A stretch of DNA of 29,511 nucleotides, from contig CAKRKX010000021.1 in the NCBI GenBank assembly GCA_934358675.1, positions 1 to 29,511 on the forward strand, in the 5' to 3' direction. The translations under genes were made by a program, and so were the position numbers. Position 1 is the first letter of the stretch. Each line of letters opens with the position of its first letter. Origin of the DNA: an uncultured Agathobacter sp. Lineage in GTDB: Bacteria > Bacillota > Clostridia > Lachnospirales > Lachnospiraceae. Shown piece by piece: positions 1 to 7,636 of the stretch. Below the pieces are notes generated by a model. It was not told the DNA's origin. It worked only from the letters and a program-made list of their open reading frames with translations, and made no database searches.

Positions 1-2111
1 ATATTGTCCACCCATACCGGATATGAAACAGACTTTTCACTGCCTCTAAACTTATAGCTTATCGTAAACAGGTATTTATTGTTTTCCGTCGCCGTCCTCG
101 TTGCACCGGATGCAACCTTTACATCCGTGATTCCCAGCTTCGGCATATCCTCCGCCTTTACACTGATCGTCACGTCACGATTTGTAAGTGTATCCACTGA
201 CAATGTATGGCTGATTTTCGGTCCAAGACCTACACCCTGATTAAAATAAAAGCTGAAGCTGTCCGTCGCCTTGATTTCTTCCGTCACCGGATCTTTGAGA
301 ATTCCGGTGATTTTGTATACACCGCTTGACGAGCCCAGTGGCATTCTTAATGTAATCTGCTCCTGTGACTGTGCCTTTCCAAAGCAGGCATCCAGCGCAT
401 TACCGGTCTGTGTATCTGTCAGTGTATATTCCGTAGCATACTCTTTCTTTCCTTTCTGCCGGATCGTCACAAGAGACTGTACAGCAACCGTTTTATTTAT
501 TGTGGATGCATCCCAAAGCTCCATGGAAAAGTCTTCTATATTGGAATCTGCAGCACCACCATCCAGCACAAGCTGCATCCAGTCTACGCTTACGACCCAG
601 GTCGGCGGAGCCACCGTCACAGATATGACATTTTTTCCCTTTTTTAATTTTTCAAGCGGTATCTCCAACACCGTCGTGTTCCACGTATTGTCCGTGCCCG
701 ACAGATAACCGATCGTCTCGTTATTATATTTTTTATTAAATTGATTTGTCTGATCCATCGGCAGATAAATGTCATCATTGAGATACACATAATCTGTCTC
801 TCCGTAATCCTCATCCACATCATACGCCTTGACCGCCAGATAGGCACTCTGTGTCGGCAGCTCATCCAGTGTAAATGCAAGCTCGATCGGATGTTTTCTG
901 TCTGATGAGCACACATTCACATCCATATCGCCATCTGCCTTGCCCGTATGACTGTTGTTCTCGTTGTCTTCCGTGATCATCAGTGTCTGTGGATGGGGTA
1001 CAGAAGCCGGTGCCTTGGCCGGTGCTCGCAGGGGCTGGTCCAAATCCCATGCAGCAACAGACATGACATTCTCTTCCGGCGGCATGACACCGTAATCCTC
1101 CACCAGATCCTCCAGTGTCAGAAGCTTTGGTATTTCATCCTCCGCCATCCGCTGCTGTATCACTTCCGGATAGTGATACGGGCATTTTTTATCCATACAG
1201 TCCGTATCCGTATCACGTATATGCTCCAGACCTTCCAGACGTGCAACAAGCTCCGCCAGACGCTCCTCATCTTCTACGGAAAGTGTTTCTTTCTCCTCTG
1301 TATCGTCTGTTTTATTTTCTTCAAGCCACGCATCCAGCTTCTCCCTCGCTTCGGTCAGCTGCTCCGGATCTATCATATCCGTGTTTTTCTCACCTGTGCA
1401 GAGGTAGGTAAGGGGATCCGGCAGCTTTTCTAACAATGCAAACAGTTCTGCGATCGTTTGTCCCGCAGGATCCGCGATCGTTACACTTATCTGCGGAAGA
1501 CTGACACCATCCGCTACCACATAGTTCTCCGGAATAACCGGCAGATAGACATAACAATTCCCCCAAGTGGCAGAATCGAAGCTGTCCGTCATGTCGGTTT
1601 CCCATGTCACATCAATGGACACCTCCTGCGCACTTTTTACAAGCGGAATCGTTTCTACCGGTTCCGGACTTTCTGTTGCAGCTTCGCCTTCTCCCGGATT
1701 AAGGTTTTCCTCCGGTTTTGTGTCTTCTCCCGATTCTGCGCCTTCTCCCGGTTCTCTTTCTTCATCAGGTGTCTGGATTTCTCCGGATTCTGCTCCCTCT
1801 TCTGTGGAGTTTTCTTCTTCCTGCGCGGCATCATCCGCCGGCTCATCCACGCTCTGTGTATCCAGCATTACGGTAAGCGTATCCGGAAAAACGATTTCGC
1901 TTTCCTGTGCGCCAACAGACAGAAACTGTACTGCTACGGTTTCGTCCAGATCCGCAAATCCCGTAATCACTCCCTGTGGTTTAATTCTTTCACCGGCTGC
2001 TGCAAACGCTGTGAAATCAACGCTTGTGAATACAAGCGACGCTGTCATAAGAAGTGCTGTACCACGCACAAATTTTTCATATTTCTCTCTCTTTGGCCTC
2101 TGCATCTTCAT
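1..2111 (-). CDS. Large secreted acidic surface protein (N-terminal part; runs off left edge)
   Basis: An uninterrupted reading frame runs from ATG at 2111 to the window edge (about 703 residues, no stop), so the C-terminus and anchoring mode are not visible. The start has GGAAGGTGAG a few bases upstream. The N-terminus is a long Gram-positive signal peptide: basic residues to about 16, a hydrophobic core (GTALLMTASLVF) and a likely AFA-AA cleavage near 37. A Glu/Pro/Gly-rich low-complexity stretch follows (about residues 80-150, with repeats such as PGEGAESGE), then a charged helical part with a CxxxxC segment (about 290-330), then beta-rich modules that look Ig-like or carbohydrate-binding-like. 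I recognise no catalytic motif and cannot name a family. It is divergent from the LytTR operon, and the shared intergenic region suggests it may be a target. Secretion is well supported; function is unknown. Confidence 0.85.
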   Translation of the reverse strand, partial: MKMQRPKREKYEKFVRGTALLMTASLVFTSVDFTAFAAAGERIKPQGVITGFADLDETVAVQFLSVGAQESEIVFPDTLTVMLDTQSVDEPADDAAQEEENSTEEGAESGEIQTPDEEREPGEGAESGEDTKPEENLNPGEGEAATESPEPVETIPLVKSAQEVSIDVTWETDMTDSFDSATWGNCYVYLPVIPENYVVADGVSLPQISVTIADPAGQTIAELFALLEKLPDPLTYLCTGEKNTDMIDPEQLTEAREKLDAWLEENKTDDTEEKETLSVEDEERLAELVARLEGLEHIRDTDTDCMDKKCPYHYPEVIQQRMAEDEIPKLLTLEDLVEDYGVMPPEENVMSVAAWDLDQPLRAPAKAPASVPHPQTLMITEDNENNSHTGKADGDMDVNVCSSDRKHPIELAFTLDELPTQSAYLAVKAYDVDEDYGETDYVYLNDDIYLPMDQTNQFNKKYNNETIGYLSGTDNTWNTTVLEIPLEKLKKGKNVISVTVAPPTWVVSVDWMQLVLDGGAADSNIEDFSMELWDASTINKTVAVQSLVTIRQKGKKEYATEYTLTDTQTGNALDACFGKAQSQEQITLRMPLGSSSGVYKITGILKDPVTEEIKATDSFSFYFNQGVGLGPKISHTLSVDTLTNRDVTISVKAEDMPKLGITDVKVASGATRTATENNKYLFTISYKFRGSEKSVSYPVWVDN

Positions 2112-2185
2112 ACCTGCTCACCTTCCCTTTTTATCTTTATCGTGATCCGACAACTACTCGATCACCCCATGATATTCTTAGATAC

Positions 2186-2214
2186 ATTATAACGAAACTT
2201 CTTTTTTGAATGGG
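2186..2214 (-). promoter_or_regulatory. Predicted promoter of the surface-protein gene, strong -10, weak -35
   Basis: On the minus strand a perfect TATAAT (2186-2191) lies 74 bases before the start codon. The region 16-17 bases further up (about ATTCAA) is a poor -35 box. A strong -10 with a weak -35 beside a direct repeat (2222-2252) is the usual arrangement for activator dependence. That reading is inference. Confidence 0.5.
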
Positions 2215-2221
2215 CTTCTTT

Positions 2222-2252
2222 GCGGATTTGGTCACTTTTTGGGCGGATTTGG
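2222..2252. promoter_or_regulatory. Direct repeat GCGGATTTGG, LytTR-like operator candidate
   Basis: GCGGATTTGG occurs at 2222-2231 and exactly again at 2243-2252, a 21-base step (two helical turns). LytTR-domain regulators such as AgrA and ComE are known to bind two short direct repeats about 21-22 bases apart. The pair lies between the divergent promoters, adjacent to the weak -35 of the surface-protein gene and 16 bases upstream of the -35 of the regulator operon. A close relative is at 29126-29155. Confidence 0.55.
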
Positions 2253-2267
2253 CTACCCCCTGTTTCG

Positions 2268-2296
2268 TTGACTCAATCCATCTTCTTTGCTACACT
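2268..2296 (+). promoter_or_regulatory. Sigma-A promoter of the LytTR/kinase operon
   Basis: TTGACT (2268-2273), a 17-base spacer and TACACT (2291-2296) match a vegetative promoter. Transcription would start near 2303, leaving a leader of about 105 bases before the TTG start at 2409. Confidence 0.7.
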
Positions 2297-2408
2297 ATAG
2301 ATATCATTGTAGACGCTGGGCAAGCCTGTTTGATGCGCTTTTACACCAGTTAAATATAGGAGTTTCGCAATCGCTTACAGATAAATTAACGGAAAGGGGA
2401 CTTAAACC

Positions 2409-3155
2409 TTGCAGATTGCTTTATGTGATGATGAAATAACAAACCATGAAAAAACCAGAGAACTTATCAGGCAGTATAAACAGATACATCCTGAACGTAC
2501 CCTTTCCCTGTCATCTTTCTTATCCGGAAGGGAGCTTATCAACCATGTCGATGAACACGGTGGCTTTGACCTCTATATTTTGGACTGCATTATGCCGGAA
2601 ATGAACGGTATTGAGCTTGGTGCGGCGCTCAGAATGCGTGATGATGCGGGTCTTTTACTCTACCTCACTACATCTGCGGACTTTGCGCTGGATTCCTACC
2701 GGGTAGATGCCTTTGATTATCTGTTAAAGCCTGTGGACAAGGCGATGTTTTTCCAAAGCCTCGACAAGGCTTACCACGCTTTCTCACAGATCATGCAGGA
2801 AACCGTTGCGATAAAGACAGCTGGCAGCATCCGCCTGCTTCCCATCGCGGACATCCGGTATGCGGAGCGCAAAGATAAGCATATCGACTATCATCTGGCA
2901 GATAACGCTGTGATACACAGCAGCAGCTTCAACGGCTCTTTCCAGAACGCGGTAACAGAGCTGTTGGCGCACAAAAGAATGCTTCTGGTCGGTTCCTCTT
3001 TTGTCGTAAATCTGTTCCACGTCACTGAAGTTACAAAATCAGACCTGATACTGACCGGGAATCTCCACGTTCCGGTTCCCCGCCGCATGTATGAAACCGT
3101 CAAGAAGGAATGGGCGGATTTCTGGCTGAACGGAGGCAGATACCATGCTTTTTGA
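2409..3155 (+). CDS. LytTR-family response regulator (AgrA-like)
   Basis: 248 residues. The N-terminal receiver domain (1-125) has the acidic pair D7/D8, phospho-acceptor D59 in LDCIMPEMNG, and the switch Lys in DYLLKPV. The C-terminal half (about 137-240) is a LytTR DNA-binding domain with the usual beta-rich pattern and GSSFVVNL segment. The start is TTG at 2409, chosen because AAAGGGGA lies eight bases upstream and the translation begins with the receiver's first strand (MQIALCDDE). The gene overlaps the next kinase by 11 bases, so the two are translationally coupled. By family knowledge it would be phosphorylated by an AgrC-type kinase and activate promoters carrying paired direct repeats; the candidate at 2222-2252 sits next to it. 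Confidence 0.93.
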   Translation: MQIALCDDEITNHEKTRELIRQYKQIHPERTLSLSSFLSGRELINHVDEHGGFDLYILDCIMPEMNGIELGAALRMRDDAGLLLYLTTSADFALDSYRVDAFDYLLKPVDKAMFFQSLDKAYHAFSQIMQETVAIKTAGSIRLLPIADIRYAERKDKHIDYHLADNAVIHSSSFNGSFQNAVTELLAHKRMLLVGSSFVVNLFHVTEVTKSDLILTGNLHVPVPRRMYETVKKEWADFWLNGGRYHAF

Positions 3156-4437
3156 AGACAATATTATTTTTTTACTTTTGAAGGTTATGATCACCTTCAT
3201 CGGAACCCTGGGCATGATGGGTTCCACCACGAAGTTCCGCTACGTGAAAGAGAAACCTGTCAGCATTATGATTTTTGCCGCCTATGTCCTTTATGTTATG
3301 GTCTCTTCCTATGCGATCATCTATTTCTTTAGTTTTCAACATTTGCTGCGGATATTCATTGTGACCATATCCTGCCCGGCGATCGTGCTGCTGCATAATA
3401 TATCTGACGAACCCTTCCCGCGGCTTGTATTCATTCGCGCGACACATATACTTGTCTCTTTATATATTGCAGGTACCATCACGCTCATAAATACTGCGCT
3501 GCATGGAACGGAGCTTTCCGATATCCTGATGCGGCTGCTCGCCTATCTGATCGTCATTCTGTTTGACTTTCATTTTGTGCGGCATATCTATCTGGATTTC
3601 ATCACTGTGATCCGGAAAGGCTGGGGAATTCTTTCCCTGATTCCCTGTGCCCTGATCATCCTTGCCGTGGCTCTTGCTTTCTATCCTGAACATTATATCA
3701 ATCGCCCTACAAGTGTCCTGATGATCTATCTGCTCGGTGCTGTCATAATTGTTCTCTACACTGCGATCGGCGTATATCTTTCCACGCAGTACCACAGACA
3801 GGCCATGGAGCAGAACCGGGAAATTCTTAAGCTGCAGGTGCAAAATATACAAAGAGAAGCTGCTGATATGGAAGCGCTTATGAATCAGACAAGGATTATC
3901 CGGCATGATACCAGACACATGCTCTCCACAATCGCCACTCTGGCCGAGAATGGGGATATGCAGGCAATCCTTGACTTTATCGGCGTCGCAGACGAGAATC
4001 CCGATATGCCGGAGACCTCCTGTTACTGCACAGATGCCCTTTTGGACACTACGCTTTGTTCGTATTTTAAGATGGCAGAAGAATCCGGCATCCGGCTTCA
4101 GACCTCACTTGCCATCCCGGATTCTCTTCCGGTTGACTCTGCCGGGCTTGCCATCTGTTTTGCCAATGCGCTCGGAAATGCCATAGAAGGTTGTGAAAGA
4201 CTCCCTGAGGAGGAACGAAAAATTATTGTGAAATGCATTGAGAAGCCTAAGCTGATGTTTGAAATTAAAAGTTCTTATTCCGGCAGGATCACCTTTGACA
4301 GAAACGGTCTTCCACATTCACCGGAGGGCGGTATGGAAATTCATATCCGTTCCATTGCTGCATTCTGCGAAAAGCATGATGCCTTTTACTCCTTTACCGC
4401 AGAAGGCGGCTGGTTCAAGATTACGGTCGCATTATGA
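3145..4437 (+). CDS. AgrC-like membrane histidine kinase with phospho-acceptor His but degenerate ATP lobe
   Basis: 430 residues. About 210 N-terminal residues hold six or seven hydrophobic membrane segments, followed by a coiled helix (EQNREILKLQVQNIQ), the HPK10 dimerisation box IIRHDTRHML with phospho-acceptor H254, and a GHKL ATPase-like domain. In the ATP lobe N341 is kept, but the acidic N-box residue is Gly (G344 in NALGNAI), the usual Glu-Asn of the next strand is K375-S376, and the GxGxG box reads GMEIH (396-400). These changes probably weaken or abolish ATP use, while flanking sequence is well conserved, so decay by frameshift is excluded. The start has GGAGG upstream inside the regulator gene. 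The next gene is a paralogue with the opposite defects. No AgrB or AgrD-like gene is nearby. Confidence 0.9.
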   Translation: MLFEDNIIFLLLKVMITFIGTLGMMGSTTKFRYVKEKPVSIMIFAAYVLYVMVSSYAIIYFFSFQHLLRIFIVTISCPAIVLLHNISDEPFPRLVFIRATHILVSLYIAGTITLINTALHGTELSDILMRLLAYLIVILFDFHFVRHIYLDFITVIRKGWGILSLIPCALIILAVALAFYPEHYINRPTSVLMIYLLGAVIIVLYTAIGVYLSTQYHRQAMEQNREILKLQVQNIQREAADMEALMNQTRIIRHDTRHMLSTIATLAENGDMQAILDFIGVADENPDMPETSCYCTDALLDTTLCSYFKMAEESGIRLQTSLAIPDSLPVDSAGLAICFANALGNAIEGCERLPEEERKIIVKCIEKPKLMFEIKSSYSGRITFDRNGLPHSPEGGMEIHIRSIAAFCEKHDAFYSFTAEGGWFKITVAL

Positions 4438-4462
4438 TAATACATAAAAATGGGGGAATACT

Positions 4463-5749
4463 ATGATTTTTGATAATAATACGGCATACCAGATTTACCG
4501 CATCTTTGTTGCCATATTTGGCACGCTCGGTATGGTTCTCGCCACGACTCCAATGAAAAAAAACACTAGAAGAAACTTTCTTTTCTTAGGTGGATATGCG
4601 GTCTACTCCATCGCGTTCACTTTCTTCTCCATTCATTTTGGGGGATTTTTGTCTTTTCTCAGAAGTGTGATCTTTACGATTTCTCTGCCTGGCGTGATCA
4701 TGATCTACATGGCTGCAGACACCTCCGTCTCAAGACATGTCTTCAAGTGCCTGTCGCAGCTTCTGCTCTCGCTCTATCTTCTTATCAGCGTAACTCTGCT
4801 CAACACTCTGTTTAAAGGCACGCTGCAGACCAATGCCATACTGCTGCTGTCCGTCTATATTGCTATGATCGCTGCGGAATTTTTCTTTTTGAGAAAACCT
4901 TTCCTGAATATAAGCGGAATCAATGCCAGGGGATGGGGCATTCTCGCTCTGATCCCAATCGCCTTTTTTCTCTTTGTAATGACGCTCGCACTCTATCCGG
5001 TTCATTATACGCAAAATCCATCCTTCGCGCTCCTGTTCTACCTCTCCGGTGCTGTCATTGCCATCATTTACTATGCTGTATTCCAATATCTGCGCACACA
5101 GTACCAATACCAGATGGATGAGCAGAACCGGGAAATTCTGGAAATGCAGATACAGGGAATAAAGAAGCATGCCGAAGATACCAAACGAAACGCAAAGGAA
5201 GTAGAACTCGTCTGGCAGGATACTCACAAGATGCTGTCCGGGATCGCCGCACTTGCCAGAGAAGGCAATGCCAAAGCCATCCTTGACTTTGTCACCGAAG
5301 CATCCGCATTAAACCGTCTGAATATTCCCGCGCATTACTGCAGCGATCCTATATTGAATGCTACGCTCACAGCCTATCTCGGCCAGGCCAAAAGTTCCGG
5401 CATTACCATAGAGCACCATCTTGCGATTCCCGATAAACTTCCTGTCGATTCAGCCGAGCTTTCCATCTGTTTTGCCAACGCCCTGGAAAATGCCATAAAG
5501 GCCTGTGCGTCTCTCCCGAAAAAGGAACGGAAAATTATCATCCGCTGTATCCACAAACCGGCCTTCATGTTTGAGATTGAAAATCCTTACAAGGGGTCCA
5601 TTACTTTCGGAAGAAACGGACTGCCCATTTCCACCCGGATCGGACACGGAATTGGAACGCGCTCCATTATGGCTTTCTGCGAAAAGCATAACGCCTTCTA
5701 CAATTTTTCCGCAGAGGGCGGCTGGTTTAAAGTTATGATCTCTCTGTAA
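4463..5749 (+). CDS. AgrC-like membrane kinase with intact ATP lobe but Gln replacing the phospho-acceptor His
   Basis: 428 residues, a clear tandem paralogue of the preceding kinase (same membrane layout, same EQNREIL helix, near-identical C-terminal EGGWFK motif). The ATP lobe is canonical: N339, E342 and N343 in NALENAI, E373-N374, and GHGIG at 394-398 followed by TRSI. At the dimerisation box it reads LVWQDTHKML, so the His of the RHD motif is Q252 and the preceding Arg is Trp. H255 is close by but is out of register with the acceptor. It should bind ATP but cannot autophosphorylate at the usual site. The likely role, by inference, is to phosphorylate H254 of its partner in a heterodimer. 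It follows the first kinase after 25 bases with GGGGGA as ribosome site and ends seven bases from the convergent protease gene. Confidence 0.9.
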   Translation: MIFDNNTAYQIYRIFVAIFGTLGMVLATTPMKKNTRRNFLFLGGYAVYSIAFTFFSIHFGGFLSFLRSVIFTISLPGVIMIYMAADTSVSRHVFKCLSQLLLSLYLLISVTLLNTLFKGTLQTNAILLLSVYIAMIAAEFFFLRKPFLNISGINARGWGILALIPIAFFLFVMTLALYPVHYTQNPSFALLFYLSGAVIAIIYYAVFQYLRTQYQYQMDEQNREILEMQIQGIKKHAEDTKRNAKEVELVWQDTHKMLSGIAALAREGNAKAILDFVTEASALNRLNIPAHYCSDPILNATLTAYLGQAKSSGITIEHHLAIPDKLPVDSAELSICFANALENAIKACASLPKKERKIIIRCIHKPAFMFEIENPYKGSITFGRNGLPISTRIGHGIGTRSIMAFCEKHNAFYNFSAEGGWFKVMISL

Positions 5750-5756
5750 TCCGTAT

Positions 5757-7577
5757 CTATAGCGCGAGAAACGCCTGATAAGCATTCAGCCGCCCGAATC
5801 CCCACGCCGTATTCGGATATACCATATCCCGGTTTCTATCGCATCCACGGATCAGCACATTGCCAATCTCCACGGAATTCAGTGTGAGTGCATCCTGACG
5901 GAAAACGCCCCATTCCATGAGCTGTGCACACGCACCTGCCGTAATCGCCGCTGCAACGGAAGTGCCGCTTGCAGTCACATAATTGCCCCGTGTGCCTACG
6001 CCCTGTACACGGACGGCCGGAGCACAAAAATCCGGTTTCACCACCGAGCGCACCGTAAAGCCTCTGCCGGAATCCATATAAATCCCCTTATCCGCCACCT
6101 GATAGCCTCCCACCGTAATCGGAATCTGTGCGCTCGACGGACTCGTCAGCGTGATATCCGGATCCGGTCGAAGAAAGAACACATCGAAAGGCAGCATCCC
6201 TTTCATGGGAAGCCACACGTGAAAGCTTCCGGTAATCGTTGTGTCCGGATACACCGACAGTGTCCAGATTCCTCTCGCAGCCTTGTCAAAACGGACAAAC
6301 ACAAGCTGATCTCCCCTCGTTCTCCCTACCGACCGATAGTCAATCTCCACTCTCGTACCCTCAAGCACAAAAGAATACTCCTGATACGCCCCCACTCTTA
6401 TAGCAATCTGTGGCAGTCGTCTTCCCGACGGTGAAGTCACAGACACGGCAAATACTTCCGGTGCGGATGCCCATAATTCCAGATAGAACCCCGGCATATC
6501 GTTCTCCACATCGATTTCCACCTCCACCGGATTGGATTGTAGCGCATTCCTTGCGTTGTTGCCCGACGGCCCAAATGTGACATTGCTCGTTCCGTGAAAA
6601 TGATGCTTTGCGTTTGCTTCGTTTCCGGATGCAATCACCACACACCGGCGGTACAAGGTTCCCACAGCATTCAGATATTCTTCCAGCTCGCTTCCGCCCG
6701 AGTGACTTCCATTGTTTGTTCCCATCCCAAGGCAGATGATAAGCGGCTTCTGCAGCTGCCGGGCTTTTTGTTCCAGATAGGCGACAGCTGCCATAATGTC
6801 ATTCTCCTGATAGACAGGCGTACTTCTCGGAATATAGAAGAAATCCCGCAGATATCGCTTTGCCTCCTTGACTTTTACCATCGCGATATCACAAAGCGGT
6901 GCGGCTCCGATAAAGTTGGCTGCCGCATCCTCGCTCCCGCAGGCGATACTTGCAAGCAGGGTTCCATGTCCGTTTTCATCCCGTTGCGGAACGATCGTAT
7001 AAGGATCATCCACCGCAAGTGCCTCATCGATATCCGCCTTCGTGTATTCTACTCCGTAAGCAAATCCATCTGGAGAACGCCTCCTCTTTTTTGTGCTGCC
7101 ATTGTGCATATCGGATTCCTGAGACGCTGCAGGCGTATCTGCTTCCGGGGCTTTCTCATCCTCTGTCCCTGCATTTTCATCCGCCCCCGGTGTCCCTGTC
7201 TGATCCCAGATCGCAAGTATTCGTGTTGTTCCCGCGTTGTCCTTAAAGCACGCATTGGTATAGGTGATTCCGGTGTCGATGAATCCGACAAGAATGCCCT
7301 GTCCACGCAGGGACAGGGCCGGTTGATTCTGCAGCTGCAGTATACCGCTCTCCTCAAGTGCCGCTGTATCGAGCAGACCAAAGCACTTGGGAATTGCCGT
7401 ATATGTATAGGTTTGTATGCTAAGCGGCGGCACGCTGCCCCGCTCATAATAATGAATATCCAGATTGTTGCTGATTGGCTGAACACAAACGGGTTCGAAA
7501 GGATAACGCTCCAGCGACTCCCGCGGAATGATCACATCATAGGTATCGTTTGATTTAATGAAGGCATCACAATTCAT
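5757..7577 (-). CDS. Subtilisin-family (S8, Csp-like) serine protease without signal peptide
   Basis: 606 residues with a full catalytic set: D101 in GFIDTGI, H204 in NGHGT, oxyanion N319 in ASGNEA, and S540 in SGTSVAA. About 170 residues (345-515) between oxyanion Asn and Ser form a beta-rich insert, as in the clostridial CspA/B/C-like S8 group. There is no signal peptide and no obvious pro-domain beyond about 90 residues, so it is probably cytoplasmic or released by another route. A charged low-complexity loop (about 131-170, acidic then KKRRR) interrupts the catalytic domain. The ribosome site is weak (AAAAGAG). It is the last gene of a same-strand run after the SbcC-like ATPase (59-base gap) and converges on the second kinase. 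Substrate unknown. Confidence 0.88.
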   Translation of the reverse strand: MNCDAFIKSNDTYDVIIPRESLERYPFEPVCVQPISNNLDIHYYERGSVPPLSIQTYTYTAIPKCFGLLDTAALEESGILQLQNQPALSLRGQGILVGFIDTGITYTNACFKDNAGTTRILAIWDQTGTPGADENAGTEDEKAPEADTPAASQESDMHNGSTKKRRRSPDGFAYGVEYTKADIDEALAVDDPYTIVPQRDENGHGTLLASIACGSEDAAANFIGAAPLCDIAMVKVKEAKRYLRDFFYIPRSTPVYQENDIMAAVAYLEQKARQLQKPLIICLGMGTNNGSHSGGSELEEYLNAVGTLYRRCVVIASGNEANAKHHFHGTSNVTFGPSGNNARNALQSNPVEVEIDVENDMPGFYLELWASAPEVFAVSVTSPSGRRLPQIAIRVGAYQEYSFVLEGTRVEIDYRSVGRTRGDQLVFVRFDKAARGIWTLSVYPDTTITGSFHVWLPMKGMLPFDVFFLRPDPDITLTSPSSAQIPITVGGYQVADKGIYMDSGRGFTVRSVVKPDFCAPAVRVQGVGTRGNYVTASGTSVAAAITAGACAQLMEWGVFRQDALTLNSVEIGNVLIRGCDRNRDMVYPNTAWGFGRLNAYQAFLAL

Positions 7578-7636
7578 AGAAACTCTTTTTCACTATTCTA
7601 TGTCCGGGATTTCCTGAATATTCATAACTCTTTCGG

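Noticed and set aside
271..2192. Plus-strand frames of up to 244 codons opposite the left-edge gene
   Set aside because: The minus strand carries one unbroken frame with signal peptide and ribosome site; the plus-strand frames are low-complexity shadows without start signals.
2210..2353. A 47-codon plus-strand frame (MGFFADLVTFWADL...) that could be a signal peptide gene for the kinases
   Set aside because: It has no ribosome site, spans the predicted -35/-10 of the operon, and its apparent repeat comes from the 21-base operator repeat.
4463..5749. H255 of the second kinase as a normal phospho-acceptor
   Set aside because: It aligns with R257 of the first kinase, three positions past the RHD His, so it is out of register with the family's acceptor; not excluded experimentally.
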